From Jiangella endophytica (lineage in GTDB: Bacteria > Actinomycetota > Actinomycetes > Jiangellales > Jiangellaceae), in assembly GCF_003427025.1 (NCBI RefSeq), contig NZ_QVAI01000005.1:372001-436000 (forward strand): a stretch of DNA of 64,000 nucleotides, read 5' to 3'. The translations under genes were made by a program, and so were the position numbers. The notes under the pieces were generated by a model that was not told the DNA's origin, did no database searches, and saw nothing but the letters and a program-made list of their open reading frames with translations. Shown one piece after another: positions 16,823 through 24,751 of this stretch. Position 1 is the stretch's first letter. Every line of letters starts with the position of its first letter.

Positions 16823-16919
16823 CCCGGACATGAAACAGCTCAGAGGAGATCCTCTGAGCTGTGGGCGTTGCGGCGGTCCTGACGGGACGTGAACCCGCGA
16901 CCTCCGCCTGACACTGCGG
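16823..16919. repeat. tRNA-Asp attachment-site copy 1 (diverged)
   Basis: A diverged copy of the region surrounding the 3' end of tRNA-Asp. It contains the terminator hairpin (ACAGCTCAGAGG, loop AGAT, CCTCTGAGCTGT at 16835-16862), then the tRNA 3' acceptor and T-arm, and part of the anticodon arm (from 16875). It is the leftmost of five such copies and marks the outer limit of insertions at this tRNA locus. Confidence 0.75.
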
Positions 16920-16960
16920 GGCCTCGCCGTCGCAGCCGAGAGTGCTTCTTGCTGAGGCGC

Positions 16961-17446
16961 TCAGGGCGTCCATCGGCTGTGTTCCGGATCGCAGAAGACG
17001 GTCTGCTCGGCCGCCCCGCCAGGTAGGCACTGGCCGTCGATCAGCGCTCGATCCCCAATCGGCTCGGTCAAGGTCACGTCATAAGGGACCCATTCGTTGC
17101 CTTGGCAGTCCGCTGCGTCGGGGTCCTCGGGCTCCACCTGGAAGGTGACGACGATCTCGGATTCCCCGAACTCGACGTCGGGCGCCACCACGTCACCGGT
17201 GACCCCGCTGTTGCATGCGAGACGCGAGACAATCGCTGTGAAGCCGGTGGATGAGGTCGTGAGCCGCTGATCTGACTGCAGTTCCCACACGGCAGGGGCA
17301 CGGTCCACTGCGGGGGCCTGCGACCTTGCGTCACTTGGTTTCGAATCGGCACACGCCGAGAGCATCGCCAACGCACCCATCCCCGTGAGGACGAGCGAGC
17401 CGATGGATCCCGGAGCGGGTTCGACGAGCCGCACAGGTCGAATCAT
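16961..17446 (-). CDS. Putative lipoprotein of unknown function
   Basis: 161 residues, ATG at 17446. The N-terminus has arginines, then SIGSLVLTGMGALAMLSAC, a lipoprotein signal with lipobox LSAC. The mature part is a small beta-rich domain with four or more cysteines and the pattern VTFQVEPEDPDAADCQGNEWVPYDVTL, then GDRALIDGQCLPGG. Similar secreted or lipid-anchored hypothetical proteins are common in actinomycetes; no function is known to me. It sits between att copies 1 and 2 and so may be cargo of an old insertion. Confidence 0.7.
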   Translation of the reverse strand: MIRPVRLVEPAPGSIGSLVLTGMGALAMLSACADSKPSDARSQAPAVDRAPAVWELQSDQRLTTSSTGFTAIVSRLACNSGVTGDVVAPDVEFGESEIVVTFQVEPEDPDAADCQGNEWVPYDVTLTEPIGDRALIDGQCLPGGAAEQTVFCDPEHSRWTP

Positions 17447-17741
17447 CCGCCAGGCCAGGGCCTGACGCCAGGGCGAAGGGCGTCCGGTGGCCGCCTCCGC
17501 CCGCTGAGGAGACCGGCTCCGGACATGAAAACAGCTCAGAGGATGGCCTCTGAGCTGAGGGTGTTGCCGGCGGTCCTGACAGGACGTGAACCCGCGACCG
17601 AGGAATGATCAGAACCTGTGGGTCGCCCTCGGTGGGTGAGGTGATCGGGCGCACCTTCCCGAGGTAGATCTCAGAACGAAGCCACTCTGATCATGGCCGG
17701 CGTTGGCGCGCCGGTTCGGGAACGTACGCCCATGTTGAAGT
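17447..17741. other. Gene-free stretch holding att copy 2
   Basis: No gene is seen. The stretch contains about 30 bp resembling an integrase 3' end, then the second diverged tRNA-end copy, and runs into the truncated transposase. Confidence 0.5.
17518..17600. repeat. tRNA-Asp attachment-site copy 2 (diverged)
   Basis: It has the same order as the intact locus: CCGGACATGA (integrase-end sequence), the ACAGCTCAGAGG/CCTCTGAGCT hairpin and the tRNA 3' end from GGTCCTGAC at 17572 onward. It is degraded, with several substitutions, and identity is lost after GCGACC. Confidence 0.7.
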
Positions 17742-18373
17742 GTCCGCGCGGATGGCGCCAAGGAGCTGGTCGCGCTCGATGACGGTCAACGCGAGTCCAC
17801 CGAGTCCTGGGCCGGCCTGCTCCGCTGCTGCAAGCGCCGCGGGATGCGCGCTCCGGTGCTCGCGGTCGGTGACGGTGCGCTCGGGTTCTGGGCCGCGCTG
17901 CGCGACGTGTTCCCCGAGACCCGAGAACAGCGCTGCTGGTTCCACAAGATCGCCGACGTGCTCAGCGCGCTGCCCAAGTCCGCCCAGCCCGGCGAGAAGG
18001 CGGCGCTTGCCGAGATCTGGAACGCCGAGGACCGCGAGCATGCCCAGGCCGCCGCCTGGACGTTCGCCGACGCGTACGGAACCAAGTGGCCCAAGGCCGC
18101 CGCGAAGATCACCGACGACCTCGATGTGCTGCTCGCGTTCTACGACCACCCGGCCGAGCACTGGATCCACCTGCGCACCACCAACCCGATCGAGTCCATC
18201 TTCGCCACGGTCCGGCTCCGTCAGCGGGTCACCAAGGGACCCGGCTCCCGCGCTGCCGGCATCGCCATGGCCTTCACGCTCGTCGAGTCCGCCCAACGCC
18301 GCTGGCGCGCCGTCACGCGCCCCACCTCGTCGCCCTCGACCACGAGTCAGGAGATGACGCTCAAGCCGCGTGA
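17742..18373 (+). pseudogene. IS256-family transposase, 5'-truncated and frameshifted
   Basis: About 190 codons of the C-terminal half survive. The in-frame part runs from VRADGAKELVALDDGQRES through GDGALGFWAALRDVFPETR, QRCWFHKIADVL and HLRTTNPIESIFATVRLRQR, unmistakable IS256 transposase; it retains the downstream catalytic-region Glu but lacks the N-terminal third and first Asp region. A frameshift near 18315 moves the ending APHLVALDHE into another frame. No terminal inverted repeats were recognised, so this is a dead fragment left among the tRNA-Asp insertions. Confidence 0.85.
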
Positions 18374-18413
18374 ACACTCGATCTATGGGTGGCCAACGAG
18401 ATCTGCCCGCTGA

Positions 18414-18723
18414 CGGCCACCGACCTCTCGGCGGTGGTGACCACGTGGAGTGGTCAAAGACAAGAAGGCCGCGACGCGCCTCAGCCGGCGTGCCGGCGGT
18501 CGGCGATGCGATGGAGCCGCTTCGGCCGCGCGTTCTGGGACGGTCGCCGGCTGACCGCGGCTTGAGCAGATCGCCGAATCGGTCGCGCGCTCGGTCTGCG
18601 GTCTGGTTCGCACCACGGTGTTGAGTAGGTGGGATCAGACGCCGATGAGAAGTGGCGCCGGTAGTCGTCTGAGCTGAGTAAGGCCCGGCGAACGCGGGGC
18701 GCGCATCAAGGGAGAGCAACAAG
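18414..18723. other. Gene-free stretch after the transposase remnant
   Basis: No coding pattern is seen on either strand. The last bases (GGGAGAG before 18724) form the ribosome site of the next gene. Confidence 0.5.
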
Positions 18724-19293
18724 ATGAGACCACTCCGATACTCGATCAACGTCACACTCGACGGCTGCTGCCATCACGAGGCAGGGCTCCCCCCGGACGA
18801 GGAGTCGATGCGCTACTGGACCGCTGAGATGGAGCGAGCCGATGCCCTGCTCTTCGGCCGGGTGACCTACGAGATGATGGAGTCGGCCTGGCGGAGGCCG
18901 GCCACGGGCACGTGGCCTGACTGGATGGATGAGTGGCAGATCCCGTTCGCCGAGGCCATCGACGGGGCGAAGAAGTACGTCGTGTCGAGCACGCTGAGCG
19001 GGATCGATTGGAATGCCGAGCTGGTGCGAGGCGACTTGGGGAAAGCGGTTCAGCGGCTCAAGCAGGAGCCAGGCGAGGGCCTGTGGGTGGGTGGCGTGAC
19101 GCTCCCTCTGGCGTTGGCAGATCTGGGACTGATCGACGAGTACGAGTTCCTTGTTCAGCCGGTCCTCGCCGGACACGGGCCGACGTTGCTCGCCGGTCTG
19201 CGCGAGCGCATCCAGCTCGAGCTCGTGGATCGCCATGAGTTCCGGTCGGGGGCGCTCGCCCTGCGATACCGGCCCACGCGAGTAACGGCTTGA
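18724..19293 (+). CDS. Dihydrofolate reductase-like protein (RibD C-terminal family)
   Basis: 189 residues, with GGGAGAG ahead of the ATG. The pattern INVTLDGCCHHEAGLPPDEE at the start, ADALLFGRVTYEMMESAW, KKYVVSSTL, GEGLWVGGVTLPLALADLGLIDEYEFLVQPVLAGHGPTL is the RibD_C/YyaP family, small NADPH-binding reductases related to DHFR. The true substrate of these widespread stand-alone proteins is mostly unknown. It lies within the relic insertion zone and has no operon partner. Confidence 0.88.
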   Translation: MRPLRYSINVTLDGCCHHEAGLPPDEESMRYWTAEMERADALLFGRVTYEMMESAWRRPATGTWPDWMDEWQIPFAEAIDGAKKYVVSSTLSGIDWNAELVRGDLGKAVQRLKQEPGEGLWVGGVTLPLALADLGLIDEYEFLVQPVLAGHGPTLLAGLRERIQLELVDRHEFRSGALALRYRPTRVTA

Positions 19294-19764
19294 CGTGATG
19301 TGTCCTGGCACGTTGGCTGCTGCCTCGCGACGGAACGACGGTTCTCGCGCCTGATGCGAGGGTTCGGAACCGACCCAAACGTGCGGACAGAACGGCGCAA
19401 CCTGCGTCCCCGAGGTGCCGGTAGATCACGGCTCGGGCGGGGTGTCGAGCTACTCAGCATCCGCACGCCGCGTGACGAGATGGCCATGTCCGGGTAGGTT
19501 CCATTGGCCGCCGGCGGGCAGATGCTGCTGGCCGCCCACTCTCAATCCGCAGGTCTTGACAATTCCTCCGCGCGACCTCCGCCTTGACAGTGCAGGGCCA
19601 CGCCGTCGACCGTTGTCGTCTGGTGCTGGCCCTGCTCAGTCTGCGCAGGTCGGACGTCGTCGGCGGACGGTCGCTGGTGGCCGTCGATGGCCGCCCCGCT
19701 GACTATTCGCTGACTCGTCGGCGCCTGCGTGCCGTCTCCGGGGGCGGCCTGGGCACAGGCTTGC
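19294..19764. other. Gene-free stretch with a fifth partial att copy
   Basis: No convincing gene. At 19576-19600 it holds GCGACCTCCGCCTTGACAGT followed by sequence similar to what follows att copy 3, so the interior arm of another element end survives here without the acceptor part of the tRNA. Confidence 0.5.
19576..19600. repeat. Partial tRNA-Asp attachment-site copy
   Basis: The anticodon-side part of the att core is present, matching copy 3 (22551-22577) including the element-side bases TGC after the core, and followed by a similar CGCCGTC/TGTCGTCTG stretch. The acceptor-stem half and terminator are missing. Confidence 0.6.
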
Positions 19765-20310
19765 TCAGTCGATTGGGGCATCGGATACTTCGATCAGGTC
19801 GGAGAGTCGGCGCACATCGGTGCGGGTGCGAACATGGATGACCTTGCTGGCGTATGGCCGCAGCCGTTGGTCGACGGTTGCGCGACTGTTCGCGCCAGGG
19901 TTCCTGGCAAGCTCGTCATCGCTGGCGACGGGGCGATGGAAGTAGCGCCAGGCCGCGTCATAGGTGAACCCGACCAGCAGCCGCACTCCCTTGTGCGGAT
20001 TGTTGCCGCCGACCGAGTTCCGGACGTGGCGACGAATGATCCTGTACGCCGACAGGACCGGCGGTAGATCCAGCCAGATGATCCGATCGGCCGCACGCAG
20101 TAACGGATCCGTCCAGCCGCAATAGATGCCCTCGCAGACCCAGGCCGGTTCGGCGGCAAATCGCTCGCACGCCTGGCGGAGTTCGACGGCATCCCTACCG
20201 ATGACGGAGTCGAGGTCGAGCGCCTCCACCCCGATCCGTGCGGCGAGCTGGCGGGCGAGTGTGGTCTTTCCCGATCCTGCTGCTCCGATCACCTGAATTC
20301 GCTGAGCCAT
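19765..20310 (-). CDS. P-loop kinase, DNA topology modulation protein (FlaR)-like
   Basis: 181 residues from the ATG at 20310. The Walker A motif GAAGSGKTTLARQLA is at the N-terminus, followed by ALDLDSVIGR. Then come PAWVCEGIYCGWTDPLLRAADRIIWLDLPP and a YRIIRRHVRN segment like the lid of adenylate-kinase-type enzymes. Proteins of this shape are annotated as topology modulation or FlaR-like, but they are small NMP-kinase-fold enzymes of unknown substrate. It stands alone in the relic insertion zone. Confidence 0.85.
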   Translation of the reverse strand: MAQRIQVIGAAGSGKTTLARQLAARIGVEALDLDSVIGRDAVELRQACERFAAEPAWVCEGIYCGWTDPLLRAADRIIWLDLPPVLSAYRIIRRHVRNSVGGNNPHKGVRLLVGFTYDAAWRYFHRPVASDDELARNPGANSRATVDQRLRPYASKVIHVRTRTDVRRLSDLIEVSDAPID

Positions 20311-20718
20311 GCGCCGATCGTCGGTGAGTGTCGACAGGTACTCAACCGGATTTCGGCCTGATCGCGCGCCCCACCCGGGGTGGCCACTTCGAGGCGTCGT
20401 CCTTGACCCGCGCAGCCGAGGCCGCAGACTGGCCGCGTAGAGGGCGATGCCGGACGGCGACTGCCCGAGGCTGCCTCGCGTGGTGGTCGGTGCGGTGCGG
20501 CGCGTCAGCGCCGCCTTGATCTCAGAGAGGTCAACTCGGGCAACACACACAGGCGGCGACATGTCCTGTCGCGGTTGATGCTTGACGGATCTGTGTCGGC
20601 TGACGCTCGACGCTCGGAATCGCGCCTGACGGCAGGGGCGTCGCGGGGCGCAACAAGCCCAGGACGGCTGGAAGGACGACCTCGTATACGCCAGCCGACA
20701 CAGGACGTCGGTGACGGC
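20311..20718. other. Gene-free stretch with left arm of an inverted repeat
   Basis: No gene is seen. It contains the left arm (20571-20605) of a 35-bp inverted repeat that encloses the zinc-ribbon gene. Confidence 0.5.
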
Positions 20719-21109
20719 TTAGTCTTGTCCAGCGTTCTGGTCGAACCACGGACGCCCGTCGTTATCCCACTCTTGTCGGTAGACCTCGAATGACACGGGC
20801 GCCGCCGTGCCTGGGTTGTCGTCGTTGCCAAACTCGAACCCGCAACGCGGGCACACCTCGTATGACGGACGGCCAAGCATGTTCTCGTATGGCGGGCTCA
20901 GCTGGACGCCCTCTGGTGGCGGCCACGTCGCGTACGGACGAACGGTCAGCCCGGCATGCCCACAGACCGGGCAGGTGTACCGGATGCGACCAGTTGTATC
21001 GATGCCCACGGAGACAGCCTCTCACTGAGAGCAGTAGACCTGAACCATGTGAGAGCTAGCCCCAGTTGTCCACCCGTCAACTGACACAGATCCGTCAAGC
21101 ATCACCCGC
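20571..21109. repeat. Unit bounded by 35-bp inverted repeats (MITE- or cassette-like)
   Basis: The left arm 20571-20605 and right arm 21075-21109 are reverse complements with three mismatches in 35 positions; the shared core includes GACACAGATCCGTCAAGCAT. Outside or beside both arms the sequence CACAGGCGGCGAC recurs in direct orientation (20549-20560 and 21120-21131 region). The unit of about 540 bp encloses one small gene. No transposase is inside, so if mobile it would need one in trans. Confidence 0.6.
20719..21009 (-). CDS. Small zinc-ribbon protein, unknown function
   Basis: 96 residues from a GTG at 21009 (GAGAGG upstream). It has two CxxC knuckles: YTCPVCGHAGL near residue 12 and YEVCPRCGFEFGNDD near 52, suggesting one bound zinc. 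The closing part EVYRQEWDNDGRPWFD is typical of a family of small bacterial proteins found in toxin, immunity and mobile contexts. The function is not known. It is the only gene within the 35-bp inverted-repeat unit. Confidence 0.75.
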   Translation of the reverse strand: MGIDTTGRIRYTCPVCGHAGLTVRPYATWPPPEGVQLSPPYENMLGRPSYEVCPRCGFEFGNDDNPGTAAPVSFEVYRQEWDNDGRPWFDQNAGQD

Positions 21110-21261
21110 TTCAAGGCAACACAGGCGGCGACAACACCGGCGGCCGTTGTGTTCCGTCGGCAGATCTGCAGACACGCGTCCGTCAGTTGATGTGCGACAC
21201 TCCGAGCGTGCGCCGAGAGAGCCGTTCGGTCGATGAGGTTGGCGGTCACTACCGTGGCTCC

Positions 21262-22008
21262 GTGAAGCACACAGTCCCGGTGGTCGCGAAGGATGGCGTG
21301 GTTCTCCGTGTGCATCTTCAGGGCGATCCCGCTGGTCCGGCCGTCGTGCAACTGTCGGGTGGGCCGGGTTACGTGGCATACCTGGCCGATACTGAGTGGT
21401 GTCGTCCAGCGTTCGTGATCACGCCCGAGGCAAGGGGTGTCGGCGGCAGCGCCGGCAACGCGCACGATCTCGCGCAAGCGATCGCCGACCTTGAAGACGT
21501 CCGAAACCATTTGGCACTAGACACCTGGGCTGTCGTGGGTCACTCCTGGGGGGCGGACCTTGGTCTGTTCTACGCGCTGGCGCACCCCGAACGTGTCCGC
21601 GTCCTCGTCCATGTCTGTGGTAGGGGCGTGCAGAACGATCGTGACTGGTCTGCCGCCTATCACGCGGCCAAGGACAACGACGTGAGCCCGGCCGGCGATC
21701 CCTTCCCCTATCCGTACTCCACAGAGGTTCACGCCGCGCTTCTGCGCAGTTGGCGTCAATGGATCAAGCGTCCTCAGCTCTGGCGTGAGATCGCCGGATG
21801 CTCGGCCCGCGTCATCGTGGTGGTTGCCGGGGATGACATCCGCCCTTCATGGCCCAATGCTCAGCTCGCCGAAGCACTGCCCTGCGCCGAGTTCGTCGTC
21901 GTGCCCGATGCGCATCACGATTTTTGGGCCGCCCCGGGTCAGGCCTGGTGCGAGCAGGTCCAGCGCCGTGCGGTTGAGGTGCAGGCAGACCGCCCTTCCG
22001 GGCCGTAG
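21262..22008 (+). CDS. Alpha/beta hydrolase (prolyl iminopeptidase-like)
   Basis: 248 residues from GTG 21262; an upstream ATG at 21190 would add 24 residues without family similarity. The oxyanion segment is VVQLSGGPGYVAYL and the nucleophile elbow VVGHSWGADLGLFYALAHPERV. The acid is probably in VVAGDDIRP and the histidine in VVPDAHHDFW near the C-terminus. Together these give a complete Ser-Asp-His triad of the alpha/beta hydrolase fold; the HGGPG-like SGGPG and the GxSxG context resemble proline iminopeptidases. It lies in the relic zone just left of the integrase tail. Confidence 0.83.
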   Translation: MKHTVPVVAKDGVVLRVHLQGDPAGPAVVQLSGGPGYVAYLADTEWCRPAFVITPEARGVGGSAGNAHDLAQAIADLEDVRNHLALDTWAVVGHSWGADLGLFYALAHPERVRVLVHVCGRGVQNDRDWSAAYHAAKDNDVSPAGDPFPYPYSTEVHAALLRSWRQWIKRPQLWREIAGCSARVIVVVAGDDIRPSWPNAQLAEALPCAEFVVVPDAHHDFWAAPGQAWCEQVQRRAVEVQADRPSGP

Positions 22009-22116
22009 CAGATCGCCACTCATTGGCCGATCGCAGCCGCGCGGCTTGCGCTCATGCGATTGGGCCGCTCGGCGGCGCGCTGGGCTGCCAGAGCGACATG
22101 CGCCTGATGCGCCAGT

Positions 22117-22488
22117 GTGTGGCGTCCCGCCCTCGTCCGGGCCGGGCTGCTGGGCAAGGCGATCCAGGAGGGCGAGAACGTCTACCGAGGCGTCCGGCAG
22201 GACGACGCCGGGCGGGAGCAGACGGAGACCTTCGAGACCGAGGCCGCCGCCGTCAAGGAGGTCTCGCGCCGGGCGCCGGAGGGCTGCGGTTCCTCGACCT
22301 GCGCCACTCGTACGCGACCTGGCTGGTGTCCGACGGCGTTGCCCGTGAACGACGTCCAGCGCGTCATGGGACGCGAGCAGGCGACGACGACGCTCAACCT
22401 CTACACGCACGACTCGGGAAGCGCCCGCACCAGACTGTTCGATGCTTTCGCTGCCTCGGCCCGCCGACGAGCCCGACTCCGGACATGA
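22117..22488 (+). pseudogene. Integrase 3' fragment (tyrosine recombinase), remnant of an earlier element
   Basis: About 123 codons nearly identical to the C-terminal third of the integrase at 30741-31964, beginning WRPALVRAGLLGKAIQEGE and ending with the tyrosine region TLNLYTHDSG. The N-terminal two thirds are missing. It shares the two compensating frameshifts of the full copy. It is followed by the same terminator and tRNA end, so it is the tail of a previously inserted, related element. Confidence 0.85.
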
Positions 22489-22572
22489 AAACAGCTCAGA
22501 GGATGACCTCTGAGCTGTGGGTGTTGCTGGCGGTCCTGACGGGACTTGAACCCGCGACCTCCGCCTTGACAG
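22120..22572. repeat. Long direct repeat A (left attachment region)
   Basis: Aligned without gaps to 31596-32048 (offset 9476). By eye there are about six mismatches in 453 bp. It includes the integrase 3' end, the terminator hairpin and 41 bp of the tRNA-Asp 3' half (22532-22572), where identity stops. The last 41 bp are the probable recombination core of the element. Confidence 0.85.
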
Positions 22573-22821
22573 TGCGGATCGGGCTCGCCGTCCGCTGTCG
22601 TCTGTTGCTGTCGGTGGCTCATCAGCGCAGGTCAGCATGGCGGCCGCTATCGGCCCTTGTTCGAGGGCGGTGCGGGTTCTGATGCCTCTTCGCTGCCTCT
22701 CCGCTGCGCGGCCACGCGGTCCGCCCGGTGCCTGCGCGTCCTCACCGTTAGTCGCCCCCGGCCGGTGCTGGAACACCGCGCCGGGGACTTGATCCCAACC
22801 TGAACTAGCAGGGAGAGACCC

Positions 22822-23346
22822 GTGGTCAAGCTACCCGAACCCGATACCCGAGAGATCATCACCCGCGAACCCTTCGTCGAAGAGGGCGTCGGCGAGATGG
22901 TCGCGCACATCCTGCAAGGTGACGCCCACATCGATGTGGTGATCAAGCCGTTCGAGACCGACATGTACGCGCAGTTCGACCTGCTTCCGAAGGAGGCCCG
23001 CCGGCTCGCCGCAGACCTGGTGCGCATCGCCGACACCGCCCAACAGGCCATGTGGACGCCCAAGCTGCTCGCCAACGTGCGAGAGCGGTACCTGCCCGGC
23101 GCGACCGATGTCGAGATCGTCGAACAGCTCAATCGCATGGTCGAGCGTGTCGGCGGTCTGGAGCTGATGAAGCCGGGCGTGCTCTACCCGCAGGACGGCT
23201 ACACGCTGAGGAGCCAGGCCCACAGCGAGGTCGTCGACCGAGTCGCAGGCGTGCTGTCGGAAGCTGGCGTAACGCTGGGCGAGCTGGAGTCCGTTGTCCG
23301 TGATCTGCGCAAGATCCAGCGCGCCGAGACCGAGGACGCCCAGTGA
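22822..23346 (+). CDS. Hypothetical protein of the integrative element
   Basis: 174 residues from a GTG at 22822 with GGGAGAGA upstream. The protein is soluble, acidic and mainly helical. It has an N-terminal strand-rich part (AHILQGDAHIDVVIKPFETDMYAQFDL) followed by helices (KEARRLAADLVRIADTAQQ and a closing VVDRVAGVLSEAGVTLGELESVVRDLRKIQR). I do not recognise the family. It is first in the element after the left att site and overlaps the next gene (GTGA), so the two form an operon. Confidence 0.65.
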   Translation: MVKLPEPDTREIITREPFVEEGVGEMVAHILQGDAHIDVVIKPFETDMYAQFDLLPKEARRLAADLVRIADTAQQAMWTPKLLANVRERYLPGATDVEIVEQLNRMVERVGGLELMKPGVLYPQDGYTLRSQAHSEVVDRVAGVLSEAGVTLGELESVVRDLRKIQRAETEDAQ

Positions 23347-23636
23347 CCGCCGCCGACCGGGAGGACTGCGCGGTGAAGTGGTGCGACGAGTCCGGCGTGC
23401 ACACCGTGCACCGGCACTATGTGGAGTCGATCCCGGCCGACTCCGGACGCTGGGTGCTCGGCGTCAACGTCGTCCGCCCGCACAGCTCGACGACCGGTGT
23501 CGAGCTGACAACCGTGCCGCGTCATGGTCGGAGCACTGTGGTCCGCCTCGGGACTCATGAGGCCGATCTACTGCGGGAGGCGATCCACGAGGCCGTCGAG
23601 CGCATCCAGCGACGAACTGGCCGCGACGCTCTCTGA
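23343..23636 (+). CDS. Hypothetical small protein of the integrative element
   Basis: 97 residues; the GTG start overlaps the stop of the upstream gene. It is beta-rich in the first two thirds (AVKWCDESGVHTVHRHYVESI, RWVLGVNVV) and ends in a helix ADLLREAIHEAVERIQRR. No family is recognised. A strong hairpin follows immediately (23645-23689) and ends this two-gene unit. Confidence 0.62.
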   Translation: MTAADREDCAVKWCDESGVHTVHRHYVESIPADSGRWVLGVNVVRPHSSTTGVELTTVPRHGRSTVVRLGTHEADLLREAIHEAVERIQRRTGRDAL

Positions 23637-23644
23637 CGATGTGC

Positions 23645-23689
23645 CGGCTGGTCCCGTCGCATCGGCTGCTGGTGCGACGGGACCAGCCG
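23645..23689 (+). terminator. Hairpin terminator, 17-bp perfect stem
   Basis: The arms CGGCTGGTCCCGTCGCA (23645-23661) and TGCGACGGGACCAGCCG (23673-23689) are exact reverse complements around an 11-base loop. There is no U tract, as is common in actinomycetes. It lies nine bases after the stop of the gene ending at 23636. Confidence 0.7.
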
Positions 23690-23795
23690 TATCCCTCTGC
23701 GAACTGCGACGACGCGCGACGTCAACTGATCGTGCGTCGTCTCGACTGAAAGTGAGACTGCTGTGTCTGCTGAGCTTCTGCCGTACGCTGGGACT

Positions 23796-24050
23796 ATGTC
23801 CGAGATGCCGGTGCAGGACGCGAAGGATCACCTCAGCGAGGTGATCAGCCGAGCCACGTCCACCGGGGAGGTCATCTACCTGACCGACCACGGGGAGCGC
23901 CTGGCTGCCATCATGCCGGCGGAACGAGCCGCCGTCCTCGATGGCCTACTTGCCGTTGAGGAGTTCGAGGCCGAGCACGGACCGATCCCCGTCGACGAGG
24001 CACGCAAGGCACGCGACGTGCTGGTCCGCGAGGGTGTCATCACTGACTGA
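23796..24050 (+). CDS. Antitoxin, Phd/YefM (prevent-host-death) family
   Basis: 84 residues. The N-terminus MSEMPVQDAKDHLSEVISRA with VIYLTDHGERLAAIMPAER is the Phd/YefM DNA-binding fold, and the acidic C-terminal half would wrap the toxin. A -10-like TACGCT ends six bases before the ATG at 23796, so the message may be leaderless. The stop overlaps the toxin start (TGATG). Such antitoxins neutralise the toxin and repress their own operon. Confidence 0.88.
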   Translation: MSEMPVQDAKDHLSEVISRATSTGEVIYLTDHGERLAAIMPAERAAVLDGLLAVEEFEAEHGPIPVDEARKARDVLVREGVITD

Positions 24051-24427
24051 TGGGCATCACTTACGACACCGGCGCGTTGGTAGCGGCGGAAGCCAATCGT
24101 GTCGACATCTGGGCCTTGCACCGTGACGCGCTACGGCACGAGATCCGCCCGGTCGTCCCTGCCGCCGTACTGGCGCAGGCTTGGCGCGGCGGCCCGCAGC
24201 ATCAGCTCTCCCGTTTGCTGCGTGGCTGCAAGATCGAGCCGATGACCGAACAGCTCGCCCGCGAGGCCGGTGCTGCGTGTGCCGCCGCGAGAACCAGCGA
24301 CGTTGTCGACGCCACGGTCGTCGTCTCGGCCCTGTCACGCGGCGACCTCGTCATCACCAGTGATCCCGGCGACCTCGCCCACTTGGCCGATGCGGTCAAC
24401 AGGTCCCTTCGCCTGCATAGCGTCTGA
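24050..24427 (+). CDS. vapC: PIN-domain toxin (VapC-type RNase)
   Basis: 125 residues, coupled to the antitoxin. The PIN acidic residues appear in ITYDTGALVAAEAN (first Asp and Glu), RTSDVVDATVVVSAL (central Asp pair) and LVITSDPGDLAHL (C-terminal Asp), matching a metal-dependent RNase that cleaves tRNA or rRNA when freed from the antitoxin. Role here: element maintenance and/or phage defence. The pairing of a Phd-type antitoxin with a PIN toxin is common in actinomycetes. Confidence 0.88.
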   Translation: MGITYDTGALVAAEANRVDIWALHRDALRHEIRPVVPAAVLAQAWRGGPQHQLSRLLRGCKIEPMTEQLAREAGAACAAARTSDVVDATVVVSALSRGDLVITSDPGDLAHLADAVNRSLRLHSV

Positions 24428-24751
24428 CATGACTGCCGTCGCCTGATCCGTAAGCGGCCACGGGAGTTTCGACGGCGTCCACGAATGTTGCCATGACCTG
24501 TACGGCTGCGTCGCCGCGCATGTGACCGTCGCCGTCTTCGTCTGCAACCGTCATCGTTGGCGTTGCAGGAGCGTTCGCACCTGGTCTCGCCTACGGGTAT
24601 CGACGGTCTCAACACGACCACGCCGGCGCGACGCCTATCGGTGGGCTTCTGTCCGACACGAGGAGTAGCGTCTCGCTCACCATGGGTCCGGCCGATGCTG
24701 CGCTGCCCTGGTCGATTCGGGAAGCAGCGCGAAGGGGGCGAAGGAAAGCAG
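24428..24751. other. Gene-free stretch before the DUF262 gene
   Basis: No gene is supported, although the downstream reading frame stays open through part of it without a ribosome site. It presumably holds the promoter of the DUF262-HEPN pair; I could not identify it with confidence. Confidence 0.45.

Noticed and set aside
16835-16862. The repeated ACAGCTCAGAGG hairpins as CRISPR or REP-type repeats
   Set aside because: There are only four copies kilobases apart, each attached to a tRNA-Asp end. They are copies of the tRNA terminator carried at element ends, and no spacer array or cas gene is present.
16671-16892. Small plus-strand frame (MWIVAAMPRWPDVDEVLVG...)
   Set aside because: It lacks a ribosome site, runs into the att copy and shows no family pattern; treated as part of the gene-free stretch.
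21187-21261. N-terminal extension of the alpha/beta hydrolase from the ATG at 21190
   Set aside because: The extra 24 residues show no similarity to the fold and lie over the preceding repeat-bearing region; the GTG at 21262 gives a typical hydrolase N-terminus. It remains possible.
22532-22577. A second tRNA-Asp gene at the left end of the element
   Set aside because: Identity with the tRNA stops in the anticodon loop; the 5' half and acceptor partner strand are missing, so it is an attachment-site remnant.
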